From Ilyonectria destructans (Eukaryota; Ascomycota; Sordariomycetes; Hypocreales; Nectriaceae), in assembly GCA_020740775.1 (NCBI GenBank), contig JAHEWK010000008.1, positions 558,001 to 622,000 on the forward strand: a stretch of 64,000 nt of DNA, read 5' to 3'. Position numbers and translations under genes: made by a program. Shown piece by piece: positions 55,417-64,000 of this stretch (its first letter is position 1; the number at the start of each line of letters is the position of its first letter). The notes beneath the pieces are model-generated. The model did not search any database and was not told the origin of the DNA. It saw nothing but the letters and a program-made list of their open reading frames with translations.

Positions 55417-57972
55417 TCACAGCGGCGGCAGCTCCTCTCGACAAATCGGACACTGCAGCCGGAACCTCAACCATCCCTCTAGACATGCGCTGTGGAAGAT
55501 GTGTCGGCACGGCGTGACCATGTATAAGCGGCGCGCAAAGACGCCCGCTACGCCCGAGTCCTCGTCACCCGCTGAGATGACCGGCACCTCGAGGACCTCG
55601 CGGCAGATTGCACAGTCCATGGTGCGGGTGGAGCTACGCTTCCCAGTTTGGTCGTCATCCGCTTGGGATGCCGAGGTTGCAGTGCCATGGTCGGGGTCTG
55701 GATTATCATCAGAGACCAGACCGATAGGCAGCCCGCCAGCCTCAAGGCCATCTTCACGAAGGACCGGGTGATAGTCCCAGGCCTCAGGGGTCCAACCGAC
55801 GGGTATGCCGAAGCGTGGGCCGACAATATCCTGGGCAGCAAGGACAATCAGCTGGAGCCAGACCCAGATGCAGAAAACAGTAAAAGCGCGGCGGTCAGGC
55901 TGGGCGTAGAGGAAGTTGTCCTCCTTAATCCAAAAGTAGGCAACGGGGAGGAGACGCAGAACGGATTGGCCCAGCACAAAGGGCCACGCTAGGGCGCGGC
56001 GGCAGTTGCGGATGATATTGCGGTAGATTTGCGGTATCCATAGGGAGAGATAGGCGAGAGTACAACCGTTAAGAAAGAGGCAGCGGACACTCGGATACCA
56101 AGTAGTGGAGGAGATGGCGAGGAATATAACACAGAGGGAGAAGAGGATGAGTCGACCAACGATGGTTTGGAATGACTGCGGCGGCGGGGCGGTACGCTGC
56201 GCTGTAGTGGCATTAGGAACAGCGGCCGCACTGTCGGCGATTTCAGCATCGATATCTTGATCGGACGGAATAATAATGGGCGGGGACGGAGGTCTCGGCG
56301 GCCGGCCTGCGGTCACCGGTGCCGGGAGAAGCGGACCGGAGCCCGTAGGATTGGGGGTTAATACGGCGGATGATGTCGCGCTGCTGGAGGTGCTGCTCGA
56401 GTTACCTGGTGTTCGGTCGCGGTCACGTCGTGGGCGCGTTTCCGGGAGCTGGACCTCCCATATCTTGGCCAAGAAGCTGCCACCAATCGTCATGGACAGG
56501 AACGCGGAGAAGAGGAGAGCCAGTGTCGGCAGAAATGTGGCTGCCGCAGAGGACACCCACGTCGCGGCGGCGGTAAACGTCATGCCATCGACCATGACCA
56601 TGATTGCAGTCGTCCAGAAGCTAACGCGGCCCATGGTTGACGGCGTACAAGACTCCTTGATCTGGTTCTTAAGCAGATTGACCTGCGCAAAAACCACCAT
56701 GGCGTAGACCAGGATCCAGGTCTTGATTTGATACACATGAACTTCAGTCTTCATCCCCATGAGGTGGTGAGCCTCGCTCGGGCTAAAGTCGGGCGGCCCC
56801 TTGGACTCGAGGAAGAATGCGCAGTCGGGGGAGTAGATGACCACGGACATCTGCAACTTTGGCACCTTTGGGATGGGAGCACCCTGGGGGGATTGCAGCT
56901 CAGATTCGATGGCGCCAATGATATTTTCCATCGTGTCCCTCGAGATATCATCCATATCAATATTAAGGATCTGTTGGCCCGGTGGGTGGACTTGCGCATA
57001 CATGATGTACTCGCAGTGCGGCGAGGGATTGGTCGTGTACATGGGGTTCTCGAGATCCGAAGTCCAGGGCATGGTTTGGTCAATGTAGATATTTTCCTCC
57101 TTCCTGGCAATTGTGCGGGCCAGAGACTGATTCAAGAGTCTCTGGCTCGACTGAAAGAAGTCCTCACTTGGGGTCAGGTGCGGAAGACCAAAGATGCCCT
57201 CGAACTTCTCGCTCGTGGTTGTCATGAGGATGACGCCCTGGTGTGGCCAGTGGACGCCCCAAAGCCTCATCTCCCAGTTGTGACCAGAGCCGTCGGTATC
57301 TTCAATGGTCGTAGTACCCTTGACGCTGCGTATCAGACCCCCAGAGACCGGCGTGCTATCCTCGACCAGCTGCTCGTACTCCGACACCGTCTTGTTCCCG
57401 TCGATTCGTAGCATCATCCTCCCCGACTTTCCTGTTATGTTGCGGGCCCAGTCAGCCTTGTCTCCTATCCAATCCATGCCAGTGGCGTTGTGGGTGAGGT
57501 TGTAGCTGTCGTATCCCCTGGGGACAGAGCCCTCCCGTCGAATCCATTCGCCGTGGACCGTCCCGGATGCGTTCACCCAGACTGCCTCGCCTTGGCCGAT
57601 ATCCCACAAGTCCTGCCCTGCCACCGGTGGTATGGCATGTCGACTAAACTCCAGGCTCCTCTCACGGAACCGTTCGAGGTCCTCCCACGCAAAGTTATCC
57701 TCGGCTCGGAATCCGGAGAGGTTAAGATACGAGGGCTTGGCTTCGTCATCCTCGCTCGCAAGTGGTACTGGCGTGAAATCACCCCAGCGGGAGGTGTTCA
57801 GGACATCAAGGGCATCGTGGAACCTCGAAAGCCTCTCGGCAGCTAGGTCGGAAAGTGCAAGAGACCCATTCTGGTACTCGCCGTCGGGAAATATCAGCCA
57901 GATGAGAAAGAGGACAAAGGCCAGCCCGACGATCGGGTGCTGCGCGGGCGGCATGCTGATCAGCGGCGGCAC
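55417..57972 (-). CDS. dsc1: DSC E3 ubiquitin ligase complex subunit 1 (Dsc1/DscA, Tul1-like)
   Basis: This is the Golgi/endosome membrane RING ligase that, with the other Dsc subunits, acts in SREBP cleavage and membrane-protein quality control. It is one exon of 851 residues. After a short N-terminal hydrophobic signal/anchor (IVGLAFVLFLIWLIFP) comes a long lumenal domain with several N-glycosylation sequons (NTS, NLS, NAS, NLT, NIT). Several transmembrane segments follow, beginning IKTWILVYAMVVFAQVNLL, with a Ser/Pro-rich cytosolic loop (residues ~535-620) between groups. The C-terminal RING-H2 (about 787-851) reads CAIC...CRHIFHSACLEGWL...CPIC and ends ELPPL. The family typically starts MPPAQ, so the second in-frame ATG (57954, residue 7) may be the real start. 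The gene is divergent from the HSBP1-like gene, with about 506 bases between starts. Confidence 0.93.
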   Translation of the reverse strand: MPPLISMPPAQHPIVGLAFVLFLIWLIFPDGEYQNGSLALSDLAAERLSRFHDALDVLNTSRWGDFTPVPLASEDDEAKPSYLNLSGFRAEDNFAWEDLERFRERSLEFSRHAIPPVAGQDLWDIGQGEAVWVNASGTVHGEWIRREGSVPRGYDSYNLTHNATGMDWIGDKADWARNITGKSGRMMLRIDGNKTVSEYEQLVEDSTPVSGGLIRSVKGTTTIEDTDGSGHNWEMRLWGVHWPHQGVILMTTTSEKFEGIFGLPHLTPSEDFFQSSQRLLNQSLARTIARKEENIYIDQTMPWTSDLENPMYTTNPSPHCEYIMYAQVHPPGQQILNIDMDDISRDTMENIIGAIESELQSPQGAPIPKVPKLQMSVVIYSPDCAFFLESKGPPDFSPSEAHHLMGMKTEVHVYQIKTWILVYAMVVFAQVNLLKNQIKESCTPSTMGRVSFWTTAIMVMVDGMTFTAAATWVSSAAATFLPTLALLFSAFLSMTIGGSFLAKIWEVQLPETRPRRDRDRTPGNSSSTSSSATSSAVLTPNPTGSGPLLPAPVTAGRPPRPPSPPIIIPSDQDIDAEIADSAAAVPNATTAQRTAPPPQSFQTIVGRLILFSLCVIFLAISSTTWYPSVRCLFLNGCTLAYLSLWIPQIYRNIIRNCRRALAWPFVLGQSVLRLLPVAYFWIKEDNFLYAQPDRRAFTVFCIWVWLQLIVLAAQDIVGPRFGIPVGWTPEAWDYHPVLREDGLEAGGLPIGLVSDDNPDPDHGTATSASQADDDQTGKRSSTRTMDCAICREVLEVPVISAGDEDSGVAGVFARRLYMVTPCRHIFHSACLEGWLRFRLQCPICREELPPL

Positions 57973-58478
57973 GGAGCTACCGCAGCGACATCCTACTTCA
58001 GATGGGGTCGAGTCTCATGGGCGATGGCGATGGAGAAGTTTTCAATCATGCCCGGGTGAGATTTATGGTGGTTGTGAATTGGAAATCGCTGTCGCGTGGT
58101 TGATTGTAGGTTGACGAGTCGAGCTGCCTGCACGTACGAATAAGGCCGGGTCCTCCCATGACGGAATGTGGCGGTACATGTGGCGGGCGGAGGCTGAGAA
58201 ACGCCGCACCGCGCGTTGCAGCAGCTGTAATTACAGTACGAATACGCGACGTCTATGAAGCAGCCCACGCGAAACACATTAAAGCCAGCAACCACTGTGC
58301 ATGAAAACTTGTCTCGGGAACCGACAGTACACCTCCAATTTATCGCTGTGGGTTCCCGTTGAGAGAATCCAAACAAATTTTGCCTCCGATTGTGGGCATT
58401 TGTGACACCCTCTTCGTTCATCTCCTCCCTTTCCTCATCTTCTCCCCGCCATCCTCCTCCACCTTCACAGACGAAACC

Positions 58479-58879
58479 ATGGCCAGTAACCCGGAGACCC
58501 CCACCCCTAGCCTCACCAAGGTAGAGAACGTACGTCTCCTCGCTGCCTACACATCATTTGTCCCATGATGTCGTGCCATGCCACTTGCTGGCTGCAGAGT
58601 GCCCTGGTCAGAACACCGCTGACCCGTCTCCCAGGAGCCGGAGGATGCCCGCGCCGACGTCACGGCCGCTGTCGAGGAGCTCTTGAACACGCTATCCAAC
58701 AAGTTCGCTGGCGTCTCTTCTGAGATATTCGCCAAGAGTGAGTCTCTCGCCAGTGGTGTCCACTACTTCATCCACAGGTACTAACATCGCATATAGTGGA
58801 TGACATGTCTGAGAGACTTGATAAGTTAGAGGCTGCTCTGAAAGAGAACCAAGCCAAGGACGGAGGCCCTTCAAAGTAA
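58479..58879 (+). CDS. Heat shock factor-binding protein 1-like coiled coil
   Basis: Three tiny exons (58479-58529, 58635-58737, 58797-58879) join in phase to 78 residues. The core AAVEELLNTLSNKFAGVSSE followed by IFAKMDDMSERLDKLEAAL is the HSBP1 heptad-repeat coiled coil. In animals HSBP1 binds the trimerised heat-shock factor and damps its activity, and related proteins join WASH-type assemblies; the fungal role is not settled. Flanks are short and polar (NPETPTPSLTKVEN at the start, KENQAKDGGPSK at the end). Exon 2 uses the second of two AGs (CCCAG before GAGCCG), the one that gives a continuous frame. Three exons for 78 codons make it easy to miss. Confidence 0.85.
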
Positions 58880-59099
58880 CGATAGCAAAATGATATATTC
58901 CATTAATTGGAGGTTGCAAGGCGTTCGGGGCTGTCCTTTAAAATTATGACGAGACATCGCAGGGTTGGGTTGCTGGCTCGGTTAGGATGCGTCTCAAGTC
59001 ATGGCAAGGGCGAACCCCAAGAATCCAGTATATATTCATTGACTGATGTCCACCTTCACTATATATTTTTTTCATCTTTAGAGTCTTAAGATTTCTCCT

Positions 59100-60262
59100 T
59101 TACAACTCATCCTTGACATCATCGTCCTCCTTAACGAACTTGCGAAGAACGTTGGTCCTGGTTTGGATCTGGTCCCGCTTGGAGCCGGCAAGGCCACCCT
59201 TCTCCAGAATACCTTCAAGGCGAGCAAGCTCCTTGGCAACGTAGCCCTCGGTCTTTCTAATCTTATCGAAGATGCGAACGTAGTACTCGGCGTACTTGAT
59301 CTCGGCGGCATCCTTGAGTGTCTTGGCCGCCTTCTCAACCTCAGCGGTGACCTTGGCAAGGTCGCCACCGTTAATGAACTTGGTAACCAGAGTGTCCAGG
59401 ACCTCAAGGGTGCCAACAACAGCATCAAGCTCTCCACCAGTGACTCGGTGAGTTCCAGCCTGGAGGTTGATGTACTTGACCAAATCGTTCTCGCTCCGGC
59501 CGCCCTTGTAGTCAACAGCCTCCTTGGTGCCAGCAGGGTAGAACTTGATGGTAGGGTATCCAGAAACTCCCTGGGACTTGGCCCAAGCCTTGTTCTGGGC
59601 AGCGTCGGCATCGACCTTGGCAATCACAACGTTCTCATCGTTGGCGAAGTCGGTAGCGAGGGACTCCCAGGTGGGAGCGAGGGTCTTGCAGTCTGGGGTG
59701 GTCAAAGGTTAGTCTAGCCCTCAAGTTACCATTATCGGAAATACTCACGTCCACACCATGGCGCAGTGAAGGCAATCAGAACGTGCTTGTCTCCGCCAAC
59801 AACCTCGTTGAAAGACCCCTCGTTCAACATGGCAATATCGCTGGGCATCTCCTGCTTCTTCTTGGGCTTAACACCAGTCTTCTCGGCGATGAAATCGGTC
59901 AGGCTGTCCAGGTCGCGGCCCGACTTGTAGTCTTGGGGCTTGTTGCTCTTTCCATCGAACCACTTGAGGGTAGGGAAGCCTTGGACACCGAACCGCTTGC
60001 CCAGCTCTCGGTGCGCATCGGCATCGACCTTGGCGATCTGGACCTTGTCCTTCGCATACTCGAGGGAGAAGGCAAGATCCTCATAAACAGGTGCCAGAGT
60101 CTTGCAGTGGCCACACCAGGGAGCAAAAAATTCCACGAGGGTAGGCTTGCCGGAATTGAGCACGACTTTGTCAAAGTTGGTCGGAAGAAGCTCGATAACA
60201 GCGGATTTAGCGGTGGCCGAAGCGGCCAGGGCGGCGAGCACGAAGCTCTTGATCAAGACCAT
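59100..60262 (-). CDS. tigA: ER protein disulfide isomerase, two thioredoxin domains plus ERp29c-like domain
   Basis: It forms and rearranges disulfides in proteins folding in the ER. Two exons (60262-59749, 59692-59100) give 368 residues. The signal peptide is MVLIKSFVLAALAASATA. Thioredoxin domain 1 has FFAPWCGHCK (Cys 50/53), and domain 2 has the same active site at Cys 170/173, restored exactly across the 56-base intron. The helical C-terminal domain (residues ~245-355, VVGTLEVLDTLVTKFINGGD, then YAEYYVRIFDKIRKTEGYVA) is of the ERp29/ERp38 D type, and the chain ends KDEL, an ER-retrieval signal. This layout matches Aspergillus TigA; the symbol is given by that resemblance. It is divergent from RPS29, sharing a 496-base spacer. 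Confidence 0.95.
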
Positions 60263-60758
60263 TGTCGGTGACTGAATTGCAACAAGGTTGATATATAGAA
60301 CGATAGCCGAGGCAACTTGGAGAAATTGGTATCAAATGCACAACTTTTGGGAGTGCAAGATGACCTTTATGTTGCTGCTGTTGTTTAGAAATCAAGCTTC
60401 AAGATGCCAGCTTGCAGCGAGCTCCGTTCCTGTTTCAAGGCGGCAAACGGTGAGGTAAGCTGGCAGCCACAGTGGGCTACCAAGGTTTCCGCCGGGTCAT
60501 ACGGGCGTGGCTGGAGCATGGCACTGAGCACGTGAAGATAAGGCGATGGGAATTAAGTACCTTACGTACCTTAGGTACTTTATCGAACGCACGTGATCAC
60601 ATGCCCTCACGGACCCCCCCTCTCGGCTGGGCTGGGGCTGCCAACCCTCCAATCGGTGGGCGGTGCGTATCGAACAATTCACACAAAATTTCACGCCCAC
60701 TTCAACCCTCGCGAAATCACCATCCTCAACTCCAGTTTTCGGCACCAACACCGCAATC
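60263..60758. promoter_or_regulatory. Shared promoter region of the PDI and rps29 genes
   Basis: The start codons of two divergent, probably highly expressed genes lie 496 bases apart. The spacer contains a TACCTTACGTACCTTAGGTA motif (60557-60580) and a CT-rich leader on the RPS29 side. Individual factor sites cannot be assigned with confidence. Confidence 0.5.
60557..60580. repeat. GTACCTTACGTACCTTAGGTA motif
   Basis: A palindromic copy of the recurrent spacer motif, about 180-200 bases upstream of RPS29 within the divergent promoter. Confidence 0.5.
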
Positions 60759-61103
60759 ATGTCTCACGAAAGTGTCTGGAACTCGCGCCCCCGATCATAC
60801 GGAAAGGGCTCTCGCAGCTGGTACGATTCACCGCCCTCGTCGCAGCAGCCCTGCTCCCTCCCGTTCTCCGAGACCTCGAAATGCTAACAGTTTCTTTCCT
60901 CGACTATAGCCGTGTGTGCAAGCACAAGGCCGGTCTTATCCGCAAGTACGACCTGAACCTGTGCCGTCAGTGCTTCCGTGAGAAGGCCAAGGACATCGGT
61001 TTCAACAAGGTGAGTTTTGGTTGGAGGACAATTGAAGACTTCCTCTCTTGGATTACGTGAGGACTATGGGAAACTGACTGTTGTGTGCCTACAGTACCGA
61101 TAA
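60759..61103 (+). CDS. rps29: 40S ribosomal protein S29 (uS14)
   Basis: A small zinc-binding protein of the 40S head. Exons 60759-60820, 60910-61009 and 61095-61103 join in phase to exactly 56 residues, the universal eukaryotic length. It reads [20 protein letters not shown], then [22 protein letters not shown] with the four zinc cysteines (C-x2-C...C-x2-C), then [12 protein letters not shown] and YR. The last exon is only nine bases (TAC CGA TAA), so a frame-based search misses both ends of this gene. Confidence 0.95.
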
Positions 61104-61882
61104 GCGATGTTGGAACGAATTTTCTCGGATCGGGCAGGTGACAAGTAGTGGAGGAGGAACTCTTGAAAGAAGTGAAGGACCTCGCCAAAAGCATCTCGGA
61201 GGGCGGCCACTTGGAACTGGAGTTTTATGGCTTGCTTGGGTCTAAGGAAGATCGTGCGTCTGACGAACATCCTCCGAGGATAAACGAATACCATTGCATT
61301 GGACCTCACACCTTGTGCCTCCCCCTCGTTTCGATCTCTCCGTGTTTGACACCAATTGGACGCGCGAGATTTCGGCTCCAATGTTGCGATCGGGTCTGCA
61401 GGCAATGTGTGGTCGGAATGAACCCAACAGCTGTCAGAATATCTCCTGCCGAACCACCAACACAAAAAAAACCCGGCCGGCATTGTTGACGCCACTTCTT
61501 GTCCAATGAGAGATCCTGTGCATGTTCTTGAGCTGTCAATCCGCCATGTCGCGTTCGCCCAACCACATTCCTTCCCGTCACATCACTGCGGAAGTGAGAA
61601 TGAGGGCTATTTTACAAGTATTGATTACTGCCTCCCCTATTTTGTCTAAATTACATGTGTCAAGACAACGGGAAGAAGCAGAGCGGAGATCTTTGAGCCC
61701 CCCGGCCGTAGATATACAAGAGCCAAACTGGACTCAAAGTGGGAGACATGGCCCAGTTGGACGTGAGCGCCAATAATTCGTACACCATCACCTCCTTTTT
61801 TCCCAGACGTAAAATCCTCATCACGTCATATCCTGACCGCAAGAATAGCTCTCACAGCCAAGTCACGTCACTCTTCAATAGC
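61104..61882. other. Convergent 3' spacer between rps29 and the EF-Tu gene
   Basis: About 780 bases between convergent stops, presumably 3' untranslated sequence of both genes. Small open frames here overlap on both strands and are not supported as genes. Confidence 0.5.
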
Positions 61883-63298
61883 TTATTTGACAATGCGAGT
61901 GCAGAGACCGGTGGCGACAGTGCGGCCACCCTCACGGATGTTGAATCGCTGACCGACCTCAATGGCGTTGGGCTGGTTCATGGTGACAACCATCTCGATG
62001 TTGTCACCAGGCATGACAGTCTTGGCGGAGGCATCCTCGGTACCCTCGGGGAAGGTCAGGTCGACAGACTCATCAGCAGTTCGGAGGTACAGCTGGGGTC
62101 GGTAGTGCTCCTGGAAGCCAGTGTGTCGGCCACCCTCCTCCTTGGTCAGGACGTAGAGGGAAGCAAGGAATTGGGTGTGGGACTTGACAGTGCCGGGAGC
62201 GCAGACGACCATGCCACGGCGAACATCCTCGCGGCGGATACCGCGGATGAGAAGACCGGAGTTGTCACCAGCCTCAGATCGCTCGCAGGACTTCTTGAAG
62301 GTCTCAATGTCGGTGACCTTGGTCTTCATGACCTCCTGGCCCTTACCGACAAGCTCAACCTCCTGGTCGCGGAGCAGGGTACCGCGCTCGACACGGCCAG
62401 AGACGACAGTACCACGGCCAGCAATGGAGAAGACATCCTCAACGGACATGAGGAAGGGCTTGTCAAGATCACGGACAGGGGTGGGGATCCAGGTGTCGAC
62501 GGCCTCGAGCAGCTCATCAATTCGCTCGTTGCCAATCTCGGGGCGCTGGTTGTTGAGGGCCATGAGCGCAGAGCCCATAATGACGGGGGTCTCATCACCC
62601 TCGAAGCCGTAGGTGGTGAGAAGCTCACGCATCTCCATCTCGACGAGCTCCAGCATCTCAGGGTCATCAATGGCATCGACCTTGTTGACGAAGACGACAA
62701 TCCTCTGGACACCGACCTGGCGGGCGAGCAGCAAGTGCTCTCGGGTCTGGGGCATCTGGCCATCAGAAGCAGCGACGACAATGATGGCACCGTCCATGTT
62801 GGCAGCACCAGTAATCATGTTCTTGATGTAATCGGCGTGGCCAGGGCAGTCGACGTGAGAGTAGTGGCGGTTCTCGGTGGAGTACTCGATGTGAGCGGTG
62901 GAGATGGTGATACCACGCTTTCGCTCCTCGGGAGCCTTGTCAATGGAACCATAGTCGAGGAAGTTGGCAAAGCCCTTCTCGGCCTGACGCTTGGTGATGG
63001 CAGCGGAGAGAGTGGTCTAGAATGGCAGAGCAAAAAAGTCAGCCGAGATGTTTCCAGGTGGGGGGTAATGCAATTGAAGGGCATCGAGGCGTACCTTGCC
63101 GTGATCGACGTGGCCGATGGTACCAATGTTAACGTGGGGCTTGGTTCGCTCGAAGACGGCGTATGATCGGTAGATGTTGAGGACGCCGGAGACGTTCTGC
63201 TTCTTGAAGGCAGACTGGAGGGGGCTGGCCCGGGCAGAGCTGAGGCCCTGGCGCGCGGTCCGCAGGAACGGCGCAACAGATCGGAAGGCGGTAGACAT
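61883..63298 (-). CDS. tuf1: Mitochondrial elongation factor Tu
   Basis: It delivers aminoacyl-tRNA to mitochondrial ribosomes as a GTP complex. Exons 63298-63095 and 63016-61883 give 445 residues. The first ~45 residues are Arg/Ser/Ala-rich without acids ([20 protein letters not shown]), a typical mitochondrial presequence. The mature protein begins [21 protein letters not shown]1 is GHVDHGK (62-68) and the intron falls directly after its Lys. DCPGH (G3) and NKVD (G4) follow, then domain 2 ([15 protein letters not shown]) and domain 3, ending [15 protein letters not shown]. An in-frame ATG 12 codons upstream (63334) is possible, but the chosen one gives the better presequence. Confidence 0.96.
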
Positions 63299-63937
63299 GA
63301 TTGCAAGCCGCGGGATATATGAAGGCAGCGCCAAAGAGATGAGAAAGGGATTGAGCGGGGGAGGGAGGGGGAGGAATTGCGGGAATTCAGGAACACGCGG
63401 TGATGCTGCTCTGATATGATGCTGGAAATTTTTATGAGCTGTGCTGGACGCTGGCTCGAAGGTGGTTTGTCCACTGGTGTGTGGGCCGGCCAGTCAATGG
63501 GCCAGGGTCAGGGCGTCCACTCAACGCATTGTGGCTGGTAATCAAGTCACGTGGAGTCGCGTCCTCAAGGTTCCCTCAGGTTGACGAGAAACTATGAAGC
63601 TCGGAAATGCCCGCTGGCTTATTGCCCTGTGATCCTCCGTTTGATGATGACCAACAGGATTTCCCAAGTCCAAATGGGTGATCTGGAAGCCAATCGCAAC
63701 ACACAGCACCGGAGCCAATGCACACGCACAGTGGACAACACCCTGTAGGGCATTTGCTACCATGCACCATTGAGCATGTGAAGCCATAGCTTACATGGCC
63801 GTGGTTCGTCAAATGATCGCTTGTGAGGTCATCATTAGAGGGCTCAGCACAGTGTTAATTGGCTGACTGCAGGGGGACAACCAACCCCGATGAGCCTTAA
63901 ATCCTGCCTCTAAGGTCACGTCGTTGTAGTTGGCTTG
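63299..63937. other. Promoter region of the EF-Tu gene and spacer
   Basis: Contains the EF-Tu leader (CT-rich when read on the minus strand) and about 500 further bases in which no gene is supported. Confidence 0.45.
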
Positions 63938-64000
63938 TATAAATGAGATGCTGACGCTTTGCCTTTAACCGGCCAAACCTTCTACTCTCTCACTTTATCT
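63938..64000 (+). promoter_or_regulatory. Probable core promoter and leader of a plus-strand gene beyond the right edge
   Basis: TATAAAT at 63938-63944 is followed within 60 bases by a CT-rich tract (CTTCTACTCTCTCACTTTAT) that runs to the window end. This layout matches the TATA box and leader of the NADP-GDH gene. The coding part is not in the window. Confidence 0.4.

Noticed and set aside
61739..63166. A 475-codon plus-strand open frame opposite the EF-Tu gene
   Set aside because: It is the mirror of a highly expressed gene whose C-ending codons avoid stops in the antisense frame. The sequence resembles no family, and the minus-strand EF-Tu is complete.

Overview
The window is nuclear DNA of a filamentous ascomycete (Pezizomycotina). 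The signs are short phase-consistent introns (about 50-250 bases, GT...AG, often with a CTAAC/CTAAT-like branch), compact housekeeping genes in both orientations, a Zn(II)2Cys6 regulator, DSC-complex and NADP-GDH genes of fungal type, and a GDH closely resembling Neurospora am (454 residues). A Sordariomycete, perhaps Hypocreales, is the best guess; this is inference, not a measured placement.

Layout. 1-9 kb: 5' part of a tuberin (TSC2) gene on the minus strand, a seven-exon CSE1/exportin-2 gene on the plus strand, and a PH-domain protein on the minus strand. 9-16 kb: about 7.2 kb with no gene I can support. 16-27 kb: a GID7/WDR26-like WD40 gene (minus), the dynamin VPS1 (plus), and a Zn2Cys6 regulator (minus). 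27-32 kb: another long gene-poor stretch. 32-37 kb: a small conserved membrane protein and a large rhomboid protease. 38.5-42 kb: an accessory-looking island between the rhomboid and DNA polymerase delta. It holds a 568-residue secreted cysteine-rich protein, a divergent 126-residue secreted protein, a short cysteine-containing minus-strand tail, and an ankyrin-repeat gene broken by an in-frame TAG. 42.8-46.2 kb: POL3. 50.5-52.4 kb: NADP-glutamate dehydrogenase. 53.8-63.3 kb: a dense run of six genes: peroxisomal alpha-methylacyl-CoA racemase, DSC1/Tul1-type RING E3, an HSBP1-like coiled coil, an ER PDI with a KDEL tail, ribosomal protein S29, and mitochondrial EF-Tu. The right edge looks like the promoter of a further plus-strand gene.

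The housekeeping genes are not an operon and share no single pathway. Broad themes are nuclear transport, membrane fission, ubiquitin ligases (GID7, DSC1), nitrogen assimilation, ER folding and translation. The most unusual content is the 38.5-42 kb island and a recurrent palindromic motif (TACCTAGGTA and variants) in many intergenic spacers.

All exon joins were worked out by hand from splice signals and reading phase. Phases agree throughout the coding models given, but no transcript evidence was available.
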